64,000 nucleotides of DNA from Oscillospiraceae bacterium. Its GTDB lineage: Bacteria > Bacillota > Clostridia > Oscillospirales > Ruminococcaceae. Numbering within the stretch: the first letter of the stretch is position 1; every line of letters starts with the position of its first letter. Under the pieces are notes generated by a model. The model searched no databases and was not told the origin of the DNA. It saw nothing but the letters and a program-made list of their open reading frames with translations. Of this stretch, positions 43,975 through 53,439 are shown in pieces. The position numbers were made by a program, and so were the translations under genes. The stretch lies in assembly GCA_902362965.1 (NCBI GenBank), contig CABIYQ010000002.1, forward strand, positions 227,200-291,199. The letters run 5' to 3'.

Positions 43975-46608
43975 ATGGCTGATAACAAAAATAATAGAAA
44001 AGGTTCGGGAAATTACAGGGAAAATACCGGACGCAGCAAGTCCGGAGAATCAGTAAATCGATCCGGAAAGAATGCCGGCAGAAGATCTCCTTATGCCGCT
44101 TATACCGGTAAAGACGGAACTTATAAAAAGCCGTCCGGAAAAACCGGAGGATCATCCCATGCAGGAAGAACCGACTCCAACAACGAACAGTTTAAAAAAG
44201 AAAGTACGGCTGCCGATAACGTCAGGAGAACTGCGTCTCAGAATGCAAGGCATACAGTTAGAAAAAAGCCTGAAAATCCTAAGGTAAAAATAGCAAAGAA
44301 AATTGCTGCGGTTCTGGGAACTACTTTGCTGTCTATTTTTCTGGTAGTCGTTATAACCGGAACTATTGTCGCTACTGCAATGACCGTATATGTGCTTGAA
44401 TTTATGGATGAATCTACGGACGTTACCATTAAAGAATTGGAAAATAGTGCAAATACAATCGTTTATGCTCAGGACGGCGATAAGCTGGTTCAGCTTTATG
44501 CAGTAACCAGTGAAGTTCAGCGTATACCGGTAGATATTGAGCAAATTCCTCAGCATGTCAGAGACGCCTTTGTGTGCGTTGAGGACGAACGTTTTTACTC
44601 TCATGAAGGAGTTGATTATAAACGTACATTTGCGGCGTTTGCCAATATGTTTATGCATATCTACGATACCAAGCAGGGTGGGTCTACGATCACTCAGCAG
44701 CTTATTAAAAATCTGACAGGTGACGATGATCCCAGTCCGGAGCGAAAAATAAGAGAAATTTTCAGAGCCATGCAGTTTGAAAAGAAATATTCTAAGGACG
44801 AAATTCTTGAAAATTACCTTAACTATATTGGTTTCGGAGGTCCGACTAACGGTATTCAGCTGGCGTCAATAAAATATTTCGGCAAGGATGTTTCAGAGCT
44901 TTCTATTGCAGAAGCGGCATGTCTGGCGGCAATTCCAAAAAGTCCGGAAACTATTAATCCTTTTGCAGGGTATGAAGATGAAAATGGCAAATGGGTAAAT
45001 ACCGGTAAAGAGGCTAACAGAGAACGTCAGGAAAGCGTTCTTTATCACATGTATGGAAACGGCGCCATTTCCTATGATCAGTATCAGGAAGCTCTTAATG
45101 AAAAATTGATTTTTACTGATTCGGAGGAATATAAGGAAGCTCATCCGGAGTCCGACGCTGAAGAACTTATGGACGAACAGAAAGCCAGTTCATGGGTTGT
45201 TGATACTGCACTCAGAGAATATGCGGCGGTATTAATGGAGGAATATGGTATTGACGAAGAAGAAGCGTTTAAGAGAATCAATACCGGAGGATATCAGATA
45301 TATACTACAGTTGATTTGGAAATGCAGAAATATGTTGAAGAAAAATACAGCGATCTTAATAATCTTATGGACGCAGAATCAAACAGTACTTGGGTAGATG
45401 AAGATGAAGACGGCGAATATGAGCAGCTGTATCCTGAATCTGCATTTATAGCAATGGATTATAACGGCAATATTTTAAGTATTGCAGGCGGCATAGGCGT
45501 TAAAGAAAAATTACTTATTTTTAACCGTGCAACCATGGCAAAAAGACAGCCAGGTTCATGTATAAAGCCTATAACTACTTATGGTCTGGCACTTTACAGT
45601 GACCATATTCATTGGGGAAGCATGTATAAGGACTCTCCTATAAAGCTTGAAGGTGAAAAATGGCCTGAAAACTATGACTATGTGTGGAGAGGATATAACA
45701 TGTTTATTTTTGAAGCACTTAGAGAGTCCAGAAATACTGTTCCGGCACAGCTTTGTCAGGAGCTTACGCCTCAGGCAGTATTTAACTTCGCTACTCAGAA
45801 TCTTAATGTGGACCTTGTAGATATTACAGAGGAGGGCGCTACTGATATTGCATATGCTCCTCTTACAGTCGGAGCATTGACATATGGTATTTCTCCGCAG
45901 AATCTTGTGAATGCTTATATTCCTTATGGAAACGGCGGCACTTACTGTGACGCTCATATTGTGAGCAGGGTTGAAAGAGGAGATGGATCGGTAGTTTATG
46001 AAAACGACGGAAATCCCCATGAAGCCATTGATCCGGAAACTGCTTATGTTATGAATCACCTTTTACAGGAGGTTATAAAAAACGGCACTGGTACGGCAGC
46101 TCAGCTTTCCAATAAAACCGTAGCCGGAAAAACCGGTACTTCCGAAGACTGGAACGACCTTTGCTTTGTTGGTTTGACTGAGGATTTTGTAAGCGGAGTA
46201 TGGATAGGATATGATGAGAAACAGGAATTGAATCATGGTCTTTCATCAGCTCAGGTATGGTATAATATCATCGGCGAATATGCAAACAGTATTGAATCCG
46301 ATAATAGTTATCCGGCATGTGATTCAGTTATTGAAGCGCCTATGTGTTCTTCGACGGGATTGATAGCAGGACCGTATTGCAGCAGCAGTATAACAGGTTA
46401 CTGGAAATCCTCTAATGCGCCTACATGTGCTAATCATTCTTCCGCACCTAAAAAGGATGAAGAAACGCCTAAAGAAGATGAAAGCAGTGAAGATTCTGAA
46501 AGCTCGGAATCTTCTGAGAGCAGTCAGGATGAATCTTCATCTGTAGACTCTAGCAGTTCAGATTCTTCCGCTGACAATAGCAGTCAAGATGAACCGCCGT
46601 CTGAATAA
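43975..46608 (+). CDS. Class A penicillin-binding protein 1A
   Basis: Bifunctional peptidoglycan synthase of 877 residues. A long basic Gly/Ser/Asn cytoplasmic tail (1-105) precedes one membrane helix (about 109-140). The GT51 glycosyltransferase has catalytic Glu203 in VEDERFYSHEGVD and GGSTITQQLIKN. The transpeptidase has Ser528-x-x-Lys531 (PGSCIKP), ESRNT, and KTGT at 719-722. The Ser/Glu/Asp-rich C-terminal tail (from about 825) is typical of Gram-positive PBP1. It has its own promoter and is followed after 17 nt by the RNA methyltransferase gene. Confidence 0.95.
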   Translation: MADNKNNRKGSGNYRENTGRSKSGESVNRSGKNAGRRSPYAAYTGKDGTYKKPSGKTGGSSHAGRTDSNNEQFKKESTAADNVRRTASQNARHTVRKKPENPKVKIAKKIAAVLGTTLLSIFLVVVITGTIVATAMTVYVLEFMDESTDVTIKELENSANTIVYAQDGDKLVQLYAVTSEVQRIPVDIEQIPQHVRDAFVCVEDERFYSHEGVDYKRTFAAFANMFMHIYDTKQGGSTITQQLIKNLTGDDDPSPERKIREIFRAMQFEKKYSKDEILENYLNYIGFGGPTNGIQLASIKYFGKDVSELSIAEAACLAAIPKSPETINPFAGYEDENGKWVNTGKEANRERQESVLYHMYGNGAISYDQYQEALNEKLIFTDSEEYKEAHPESDAEELMDEQKASSWVVDTALREYAAVLMEEYGIDEEEAFKRINTGGYQIYTTVDLEMQKYVEEKYSDLNNLMDAESNSTWVDEDEDGEYEQLYPESAFIAMDYNGNILSIAGGIGVKEKLLIFNRATMAKRQPGSCIKPITTYGLALYSDHIHWGSMYKDSPIKLEGEKWPENYDYVWRGYNMFIFEALRESRNTVPAQLCQELTPQAVFNFATQNLNVDLVDITEEGATDIAYAPLTVGALTYGISPQNLVNAYIPYGNGGTYCDAHIVSRVERGDGSVVYENDGNPHEAIDPETAYVMNHLLQEVIKNGTGTAAQLSNKTVAGKTGTSEDWNDLCFVGLTEDFVSGVWIGYDEKQELNHGLSSAQVWYNIIGEYANSIESDNSYPACDSVIEAPMCSSTGLIAGPYCSSSITGYWKSSNAPTCANHSSAPKKDEETPKEDESSEDSESSESSESSQDESSSVDSSSSDSSADNSSQDEPPSE

Positions 46609-46625
46609 AGAACAGGAGTTTAAGT

Positions 46626-47741
46626 TTGAAGGAAAAATTAAAAATAACTTGTCCGTGTCATTTCGGACTTGAAAGCGTATTAAAATTTGAAGTTACTAAA
46701 ATCGGTGGTGAAAATATTACCGTTAAGGACGGTAGAGTTAGTTTTGATGGTGGATTTGATTTACTGGCAAGAGCAAATATCAGTCTGTCTACTGCCGAGC
46801 GAGTCTTGATTGAACTGGCTGAATTTCATGCTGAAACCTTTGAAGAGCTTTTTCAGGGAGTGAAAAAAATCCCGCTAGAAAATTTTATAGGAATTAAGGA
46901 TGCATTTCCGGTAAAGGGACATTCACTTAATTCTGAGCTTCACAGCGTTCCGGACTGCCAATCCATAATAAAAAAGGCCGCTGTTGAACGGCTTAAAGAA
47001 AAGTACCATACAGGATGGTTTGAAGAAACAGGTGCGGTACACCAGATTCAGTTCAGCATACTGAAAAACAACGTAAATATTTATCTTGATACTTCCGGTG
47101 CAGGACTTCATAAAAGAGGTTACAGAAAAAACTCCAACGCAGCGCCAATTAAGGAAACTCTTGCGGCAGGAATAATCGATCTTGCAAGAGTGAGAAGTAA
47201 TAGTACAGTTTGTGATCCATTCTGCGGAAGCGGAACATTCCTCATCGAATCCGCATTAAAAGCACTTAACATTCCTCCATGTATTAACAGGAAGTTTGCT
47301 GCTGAAAAATGGGATTGTATTGATGCATCAGTATGGAGGAGTGAAAGACAGCGTGCTATAAGCCTTGTAAATAAAAGTGCTGAGTTTAAGGCGTTCGGGT
47401 TTGATATTGACGAAGAGTCTGTCAGGCTGTCAATTGATAATAGTGCAAAAGCAGGCGTTAAATCAAGAATAAGAATTGAACAAGCTGATATTTGTGATTT
47501 TCAGCCTATGAATGCAATTACAGTCTGCAATCCGCCGTACGGCGAGAGAATGCTGGAAATAAGGGAAGCGGAACAGCTTTATAAAATAATGGGCGAAGTA
47601 TTTAAGCCTGACAGCGAAAATCCATGCTACGTTATTTCTCCTCATGAGGACTTTGAAAGGTTCTTTGGCAAAAAAGCTGATAAAAAACGTAAACTTTATA
47701 ACGGTATGATTAAATGTAATCTTTATATGTATTTTAAATAA
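46626..47741 (+). CDS. THUMP-domain rRNA methyltransferase (RlmL N-domain / YpsC type)
   Basis: 371 residues. N-terminal ferredoxin-like/THUMP region (about 1-155), then a Rossmann methyltransferase: VCDPFCGSGTFLIES for SAM binding and the amino-N-methylation motif ITVCNPPYGERM. Homologues methylate N2 of a 23S rRNA guanine (position 2445 in E. coli); the substrate here is inferred. Translation begins at TTG 46626 with AGGAG upstream; no ATG fits. It shares the PBP1A transcript. Confidence 0.9.
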   Translation: MKEKLKITCPCHFGLESVLKFEVTKIGGENITVKDGRVSFDGGFDLLARANISLSTAERVLIELAEFHAETFEELFQGVKKIPLENFIGIKDAFPVKGHSLNSELHSVPDCQSIIKKAAVERLKEKYHTGWFEETGAVHQIQFSILKNNVNIYLDTSGAGLHKRGYRKNSNAAPIKETLAAGIIDLARVRSNSTVCDPFCGSGTFLIESALKALNIPPCINRKFAAEKWDCIDASVWRSERQRAISLVNKSAEFKAFGFDIDEESVRLSIDNSAKAGVKSRIRIEQADICDFQPMNAITVCNPPYGERMLEIREAEQLYKIMGEVFKPDSENPCYVISPHEDFERFFGKKADKKRKLYNGMIKCNLYMYFK

Positions 47742-47774
47742 AAAATCGGGTTCATCTGAACCCGATTTTATTTT
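47742..47774. terminator. Bidirectional terminator between the methyltransferase and GH9 genes
   Basis: 12-bp stem AAATCGGGTTCA / TGAACCCGATTT with a 2-nt centre and A/T-runs on both sides. Confidence 0.9.
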
Positions 47775-49935
47775 ACTTTAATATCATTCGTTTGAGAGCA
47801 ATCGCATCAAATACATTAAGCTTGCTGTCATCGTTTACATCAGCATTTAAAAGTGCCTGATCTTTAAGTACAGTTTCTTTGATAAGATGTTTATTTAGCA
47901 GTACTAAATCTGCTGTCTCAATAGTTCCGTTAAGATTTGTATCACCTTTGATTTTTGAAATTTCCGGTTTTTCAGTTTCGGAAGGAGTTGTACCGTCTGG
48001 TTCTATGCCGTAAATCAGAACGCCGTTTTCATATACTGTTATTTTATCTGTGATTGCTGTTTCATTTTCTTTCAGACTAAGTAAGTCAGAGTTTGAGTAG
48101 TCGTTAGTTGCGTCCCAACCTGTCTGATAATTTGGGAATACAAGTGCCAGCATAGTTTCGCACTGATTTCTGCCTTCGGAAATCGGCATTACTGCTCTGC
48201 CGTCCGGATACGTTACTTCGATATAATAGATGTTATCTTGATAGTGTGTAATAGGGGAGATTTTTGCGGCATATTCTTCACCGTACATTGTTGCCTGATC
48301 ACGGTCAACACGCACTACAATATCTTCTGGCTTAAATCCTGCATTGATTATTTCTGTTGCGTCCAGATAGTATCTGTAGGACATATTGTCAACGATTCTT
48401 GCCGGCCATGCAGTATGGTTTGTGAACTTCAGACTCAAATCAGAACCGGTTGCAGAATGTTTCAGCTTAGCTTCTACGTAAAATTCAGCCTCACGCTGTT
48501 CCGGTTCGGGGAAGTTCGGATCGGTAGTACCGCCGTATTCGCTTACCATTTTTGCCATAAGTCCGGTAAATCCTGCATTATAATCGCATGCAACTTCATT
48601 ATTTATATGATTCTGACGGTCGTCCTCATAAACACCTTCAGATGTAGGTCCGCCTACAAGTGCGCCGTATAGGATATGACGGTTATCAACAGGAGTATCA
48701 AGTGCATTTTTCCATGATGAATGAGCTGTTCTGTGGTGTACATTAAGAGGAGAATTTTCTCCGTAGCCTACCACGTAGCTTCGATTATCAGGATTTGCTC
48801 CAAGACAGTAATTAGCTTGTTCTTCATAAAATTCTTTATATGCTGAAGTATCTCCGAGAGGAAGTGTATCGCATGCAACTGCGGCAGTAAATGCAGCGGC
48901 AGTTGCATGTCTCAGGCAGCCCCAGTCAGTTAGCCAGCGTAAGCCGCCGTCAAGCTCTTTAACGTTGTATGTCCAGTAATCAATATGCTTTTTTACTTGA
49001 TTTATATAGGTTGGATCATTTGTATTCTGAGCATATAGGATCATACCGCCCTGCTGTACATCATCCCAGCACTGTCCCCAGCTGTATTTCAATTCGTTTG
49101 TACCCAGTTCTGTACTGAGATTAGGTATATAGCTTGTTGCCTTGTCAAGATAGGTTTTATCTCCGGTAGCCTTGTAAAGCCAGTTTGCAGCCCAGAAGAG
49201 TTCATCATAGAAATGAGATGAACGGTAAAAATTCTTGGCGTCGCTTGCCATATATTCATCGTCGCTTTTTTCAGCGTCGGCAATGGCGAATATATTCTTA
49301 GCGTGTTCAAGATAATCATTAACTTTGTCCGATTTACCCTGTAAAGCACAGTAGCCTGCTGCAAGAGCGGCAGCCATTTCACCTAATGCTGCAGAGCATT
49401 TTCTGCCGGAATAGTACGGTCTTTCATTGTTGATATTTTGGTCTTTCATACCGTATTCTACAAGCTCAGCAGGTCCCCACCAGGAATGGTCGTCCTGACC
49501 GTTTCCTACCTGATATACGACTTCATCTCCTAAATCACATGCTGCAAAGTAATCAAGAGCAAAAATAAGGTTGTTAACGTAATTTGTCATTTCTCCGCAC
49601 TTTTCAATACCTTCCGGATACTGATAGAGTCCCCAAGCGATCATAGAAGCGGAATATGCCATAGGAAGATTAAACTTTACATGGTCGCCTGCATCATACC
49701 AACCACCTGTAATAAAGTCGTCTAGTGTCGAGTCTGCACGCCATTCAACTCTGTTCCAATCCGGAAGAGGTCCTGCCTGCTGACATTCGTAAAAGTAAAG
49801 GGATTTTTGAAGTGCCTCTGCATAGTTGATAGAAGTATCTGCGGAAGCGGTATTTGTTTTTTGCGGTACAGTTCCAGTAAAAACCGACGCTGCGATTATT
49901 ACGGAAGCAATTGCCGAGCTTATTATTTTTTTCAT
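47773..49935 (-). CDS. Cellulosomal GH9 endoglucanase with CBM3c and dockerin
   Basis: 720 residues. Signal peptide (1 to about 32). The GH9 catalytic domain (about 35-460) has Asp81/Asp84 in WYDAGDHVKFNLPMA, NPLNVHHRTAHSSW-type histidines, and acid Glu447 in NEVACDYNAGF. A CBM3c-like module (about 480-630) begins EFYVEAKLKHSATGSDLSLKFTN. The C-terminal dockerin (663-720) has two Ca-binding repeats: GDTNLNGTIETADL and ADVNDDSKLNVFDA. This theme is standard for processive endoglucanases of Ruminococcus and Clostridium cellulosomes. The dockerin needs a cohesin scaffold, not found in this window. Confidence 0.96.
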   Translation of the reverse strand: MKKIISSAIASVIIAASVFTGTVPQKTNTASADTSINYAEALQKSLYFYECQQAGPLPDWNRVEWRADSTLDDFITGGWYDAGDHVKFNLPMAYSASMIAWGLYQYPEGIEKCGEMTNYVNNLIFALDYFAACDLGDEVVYQVGNGQDDHSWWGPAELVEYGMKDQNINNERPYYSGRKCSAALGEMAAALAAGYCALQGKSDKVNDYLEHAKNIFAIADAEKSDDEYMASDAKNFYRSSHFYDELFWAANWLYKATGDKTYLDKATSYIPNLSTELGTNELKYSWGQCWDDVQQGGMILYAQNTNDPTYINQVKKHIDYWTYNVKELDGGLRWLTDWGCLRHATAAAFTAAVACDTLPLGDTSAYKEFYEEQANYCLGANPDNRSYVVGYGENSPLNVHHRTAHSSWKNALDTPVDNRHILYGALVGGPTSEGVYEDDRQNHINNEVACDYNAGFTGLMAKMVSEYGGTTDPNFPEPEQREAEFYVEAKLKHSATGSDLSLKFTNHTAWPARIVDNMSYRYYLDATEIINAGFKPEDIVVRVDRDQATMYGEEYAAKISPITHYQDNIYYIEVTYPDGRAVMPISEGRNQCETMLALVFPNYQTGWDATNDYSNSDLLSLKENETAITDKITVYENGVLIYGIEPDGTTPSETEKPEISKIKGDTNLNGTIETADLVLLNKHLIKETVLKDQALLNADVNDDSKLNVFDAIALKRMILK

Positions 49936-49964
49936 TATACTTCACTCCGTTTCATATATATGTT

Positions 49965-49993
49965 ATTATCCTATTAATTTTAACTTTTGTCAA
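49965..49993 (-). promoter_or_regulatory. Sigma-A promoter of the GH9 gene
   Basis: TTGACA (49988-49993), 17-nt spacer, GATAAT (49965-49970). Confidence 0.85.
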
Positions 49994-50035
49994 GCGAATT
50001 TGTATATTTTGACTTAAAACCGTCAGTTTGCATAA

Positions 50036-50063
50036 AAAAGAACAGCTTTAAGCTGTTCTTTTA
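50036..50063. terminator. Terminator of the sortase D operon
   Basis: Perfect 13-bp stem AAAAGAACAGCTT / AAGCTGTTCTTTT with a 2-nt centre; A/T-runs on both sides. Confidence 0.88.
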
Positions 50064-50068
50064 TAATA

Positions 50069-50953
50069 TCAATTATTGTTTTTGTCCTTAGACGATATTT
50101 TTTTACTGATTAATATATAAATTACCATTAAAACGATTCCGACTGCAAATATTCCTGCCTGTAAGGCAATATATTTATTAAGTGTGCCGTTTAACATACC
50201 TGTAACGGCAGAATAAATATAGTCGTTTCTTATAACCAGTTTGTCAAGATATCCTGAAAACTTAAAATACAGACATGGGATAAGCGCTAATACCGATGAA
50301 CAGAGGAAAGCTGAAGAAAGCCAGTAAAAAAAGTTATTTCTGCTCAAGAACAGTATTATAATTATACATAATGCTGTCAGTCCGGCAGTGATGTAAATTA
50401 ATGGATTAACAAATCCATAAAGTTTATTCAGTTTTGAAAATGCTCCTGTTTTCTCAATCATTTTCAGCATATATACATCTGTAAAATTATTGATTTCACT
50501 TTCAGCTGTTTCAATTGTTTTTTGAAGCTGCTGATTATATTCTTCGTCTGTTGCCACGTTGTTTTTTTCAGCAAAGTCTGCAAAATAATCGCTGACGCTC
50601 TTTTCAAGCTTAGAAAAATCATATTGCACTTCACTATATTCAGCGTTTGAACCGTCAATATAATCAAACACATTGTTGATTTTCATTTCAATAATGTTTT
50701 TTACGTCTTTTTCAGTGATTGCCGACATATAAACATCTGCGGGAATGCGGGAATAGCTTTCACTGTCGCTGAAATATTTTTCAATTGCGTTCATAGACTT
50801 TAAAGCAACATCATTTGTATCAACAGCGTCAATATACGGTTCTGAACGCATAAGCTGATTTTTTGCAAACATGATTCCTTCCAGACCTATAAGAGCAAAG
50901 ACGAGAATCATTGTCAGCAGAAGATTAGGAATATATTTTTCCATACGTTTCAT
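50069..50953 (-). CDS. Membrane protein of the sortase D operon
   Basis: 294 residues. One N-terminal helix (about 9-30), a polar outer domain (about 31-185; helical, rich in Asp/Glu/Asn), then three helices (about 188-207, 212-233 and 257-283) and a lysine/asparagine tail. No family recognised. It is the last gene of a three-gene operon with the sortase and a candidate substrate, so it may be a partner in surface assembly; this is inference. Confidence 0.8.
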   Translation of the reverse strand: MKRMEKYIPNLLLTMILVFALIGLEGIMFAKNQLMRSEPYIDAVDTNDVALKSMNAIEKYFSDSESYSRIPADVYMSAITEKDVKNIIEMKINNVFDYIDGSNAEYSEVQYDFSKLEKSVSDYFADFAEKNNVATDEEYNQQLQKTIETAESEINNFTDVYMLKMIEKTGAFSKLNKLYGFVNPLIYITAGLTALCIIIILFLSRNNFFYWLSSAFLCSSVLALIPCLYFKFSGYLDKLVIRNDYIYSAVTGMLNGTLNKYIALQAGIFAVGIVLMVIYILISKKISSKDKNNN

Positions 50954-50974
50954 AAACTGTCTGATCCTTTCCTC

Positions 50975-51607
50975 TTAGTCATAGAATTTCTTTTCTACCA
51001 ATTCGCATATAACTGCAAGTCTGTCCTCAGTCGGACCTAAAAGATTTCCGTAACAGGTATAAAGAGTCAGACGGTCGTCAGCTGTAGGAGCGATCAGCTC
51101 ATTGTTGGTTTCTTTGAAAATAGTGCTTTCCTTCATTTTATATGTAAATTCACCGTAGGAAGTGGTCAGTACAATAATATCGCCGACCTTTACGTCTCCG
51201 AGATTCAGAAAGAAAGTATTGCAGTGTGCGTCAAGGACCACATGTCCTGTTTCACCTATAAAAACAGATCCTAGGTATTGGCATACGCCAAGCTGAAGTA
51301 GTTCGTCAGTGCTGCCGAAATAAACGGGAGCTTCAAGTCCTATTGAATCTATTTTAAGAGTCGCATATTGAGAGCCGAAAGACGGATAAACGATTTTGCT
51401 GCCATCGTCAAGCTGAGCTTCAACTTCTTTTTCGGTAAATTTTATTTCGTTTATCTGTTCGTGTCCGGTATCAGCGGAAAAAATTAAATCTGCTGCGGCT
51501 TTCATTTTTTGAACGGGTACATAACCCGCTCCGGCAATTATGCCGCCGCACACTGCCAGAATTACAGCCGGAGTTATCAGCATTACTGCTGCGTTGTGTT
51601 TAGCCAT
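50975..51607 (-). CDS. Class D-like sortase
   Basis: 210 residues. Membrane helix at about 7-28. The sortase domain has His128 in VVLDAHCN, Cys185 in LTLYTCYGN and Arg196 in PTEDRLAVI. Its TLxTC and compact size match class D enzymes. Its ATG overlaps the stop of the upstream candidate substrate gene by 8 nt, which suggests that the enzyme and that protein are a dedicated pair. The partner membrane gene follows after 21 nt. Confidence 0.9.
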   Translation of the reverse strand: MAKHNAAVMLITPAVILAVCGGIIAGAGYVPVQKMKAAADLIFSADTGHEQINEIKFTEKEVEAQLDDGSKIVYPSFGSQYATLKIDSIGLEAPVYFGSTDELLQLGVCQYLGSVFIGETGHVVLDAHCNTFFLNLGDVKVGDIIVLTTSYGEFTYKMKESTIFKETNNELIAPTADDRLTLYTCYGNLLGPTEDRLAVICELVEKKFYD

Positions 51608-52256
51608 TTATATTCTCCGTTTTTTTGTTTGCAATTGAAAGAAGCCATGCGCCGATTCCTCCGGCTGCTATTACAGCACTGCAAAGCAATGCAAATTCGG
51701 GATAGCCTTCTGCGGAATTATCTTCAGCGCCTGTCGTATCAACAAGTTTTCCTACAGGTACGACAGTCTGCACATTGCCGTCTGCATCTCGGACTGTCAT
51801 TAAGAAATTTTTATCTCCTTTTTGCTCTACTGTGATATTCAGTCCCATTTTCTTACCGGCTTCAACGATTTCATTCAGTGAGTTCATAATATTTTCATTG
51901 GTCATCTTGTCTACTACGTCTTTTAAAAATGAATCGTCAACTACGCCTGTATCAGGATCGACCTTTGCTTCGCCTTTCATTTCGGCAATTGTTTTACCAA
52001 AATTTTTCAATGCAACATCGTCCATCTCGGAACCGACATTTGATATCTTATCCACAAGAATATCATACTGGCTTTCAGAAAATTTATTTACTTTAAGATA
52101 GTTCTGGAGCATCTGAACATATTCTTCAAGGAATCCTGCTGATCTTGCGGCTGCGACTACGTCGTCGGCAGTTGCAGCGGATACGCTGATACTCATAGTA
52201 CCGATAATTGAAACAGCTGAAACGACAGCTGCGATCTTTTTTATATAGCTTTTCAT
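51600..52256 (-). CDS. Secreted protein with C-terminal anchor, candidate sortase substrate
   Basis: 218 residues. Signal peptide ending SVSAA (about 27-28). The middle is helical, charged and without known domains. The C-terminus has the build of a cell-wall sorting signal: LVDTTG (171-176), a short acidic linker, a hydrophobic helix (about 187-208) and a lysine-containing tail (NKKTENING). The motif lacks the proline of LPXTG, so if it is recognised it is atypical. First gene of the operon with the class D sortase; GGAGG upstream of the start. Confidence 0.8.
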   Translation of the reverse strand: MKSYIKKIAAVVSAVSIIGTMSISVSAATADDVVAAARSAGFLEEYVQMLQNYLKVNKFSESQYDILVDKISNVGSEMDDVALKNFGKTIAEMKGEAKVDPDTGVVDDSFLKDVVDKMTNENIMNSLNEIVEAGKKMGLNITVEQKGDKNFLMTVRDADGNVQTVVPVGKLVDTTGAEDNSAEGYPEFALLCSAVIAAGGIGAWLLSIANKKTENING

Positions 52257-52305
52257 TGTTTCCTCCGTAAATCAAAAATTATAAGTTTATAACTTACATA
52301 TCAAC

Positions 52306-52334
52306 ACTTTAACATTTTATATGATGTTTGTCAA
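52306..52334 (-). promoter_or_regulatory. Promoter of the sortase D operon
   Basis: TTGACA (52329-52334), 17-nt spacer, TAAAGT (52306-52311). Confidence 0.75.
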
Positions 52335-52368
52335 TAGCAAAATTAAATAAATACATTGGAAATTATAG

Positions 52369-53436
52369 CTATTTTATTGTTCCTCCTCCTAGAACGATGT
52401 TATCTTGGTAAAATACTGCTGCTTGTCCTTTTGCAGGAGCTCTCTGCGGCTTGTGAAATTTTACAAGTACTTCTCCGTTTTTCGTTGGGCAGACCGTTGC
52501 TTCCTGCTCGTTCTGACTGTATCTTGTTTTGACGGTCACTTCAATAGGTTCGGTCAGACTGTCCAATGATATCCAGTTAACATTGCATACAGTTATTTCG
52601 TCTTTGTAAAGATCGGTCTCATCACCTATTGTAACAGTATTGTTTATAGCGTCCTTATCAGTTACGTATGCAGGTTTTCCAAGGGCAATTCCAAGTCCTT
52701 TGCGCTGACCGATAGTATAATTTATAACGCCTTTGTGAGTTCCGATTTTTTCACCGGAAGTGTTTAAAAAATCTCCTTCAGGCATAGTTTTTCCCGTATT
52801 TTCGATTATAAATTTTGCATAATCGCCGTCCGGAACAAAGCAGATATCCTGACTGTCCGGTTTTCTGGAATTTACAAGTCCGGCTTCTTCTGCAATTTTT
52901 CGGACTGTAGTTTTATCATATTCTCCAAGAGGAAACAGAGTTTTTGAAAGCTGATACTGCGTCAGACCGTAAAGAACGTATGTCTGGTCTTTAGAACGGT
53001 CGGCAGGTCTTATAAGGAGATATTTTCCGGTTTTTTCGTCAAATTGACGTACAGCGTAATGCCCGGTGGCAATGTAATCATATCCAAGTTCTTCGGCTCT
53101 TCTGAGCATTTTGTCGAATTTTATATGTTTGTTGCATTCAATACATGGGTTAGGAGTTTCTCCTTTAAGATAGCTGTCAATAAAATGTTCCATAACATTT
53201 TTTCGGAAATCGGTTTTAAAATTAAAAACCAGATGGTCAAAACCCAGCTTGTATGCTACGCTCCTTGCATCTTCAACGTCAGAAAGAGAGCAGCATGTTC
53301 GGGTACTTTGGTCAACGTCTTCGCCGTCAAAAAGCTTTAATGTTACCCCTGTGACCTCATATCCTTCATCTTGCAGAAGCTTTGCAGCAACAGAACTGTC
53401 AACTCCTCCGCTCATTCCTACCATAACTTTTGCCAT
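52369..53436 (-). CDS. mnmA: tRNA-uridine 2-sulfurtransferase
   Basis: Thiolates uridine 34 of Lys, Glu and Gln tRNAs. 355 residues: PP-loop GMSGGVDSSVAAKLL, NPCIECNKHIKF (first catalytic Cys), and KPDSQDICFVPDG (second). Last gene of an operon with tmcAL and a HAD phosphatase: another tRNA wobble enzyme in the same unit. Sulfur must come from a cysteine desulfurase, perhaps the one at 6.1 kb. Confidence 0.97.
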   Translation of the reverse strand: MAKVMVGMSGGVDSSVAAKLLQDEGYEVTGVTLKLFDGEDVDQSTRTCCSLSDVEDARSVAYKLGFDHLVFNFKTDFRKNVMEHFIDSYLKGETPNPCIECNKHIKFDKMLRRAEELGYDYIATGHYAVRQFDEKTGKYLLIRPADRSKDQTYVLYGLTQYQLSKTLFPLGEYDKTTVRKIAEEAGLVNSRKPDSQDICFVPDGDYAKFIIENTGKTMPEGDFLNTSGEKIGTHKGVINYTIGQRKGLGIALGKPAYVTDKDAINNTVTIGDETDLYKDEITVCNVNWISLDSLTEPIEVTVKTRYSQNEQEATVCPTKNGEVLVKFHKPQRAPAKGQAAVFYQDNIVLGGGTIK

Positions 53437-53439
53437 TGT

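Noticed and set aside
43958..46059. Long antisense frames inside the PBP1A gene (for example 44152-44658 and 45556-46059)
   Set aside because: They have no ribosome sites or recognisable domains, and the plus-strand gene has complete catalytic motifs.
48238..48672. 144-codon plus-strand frame within the GH9 gene
   Set aside because: Shadow frame opposite a well-identified cellulase; Cys/His-rich composition arises from reverse-complemented codons.
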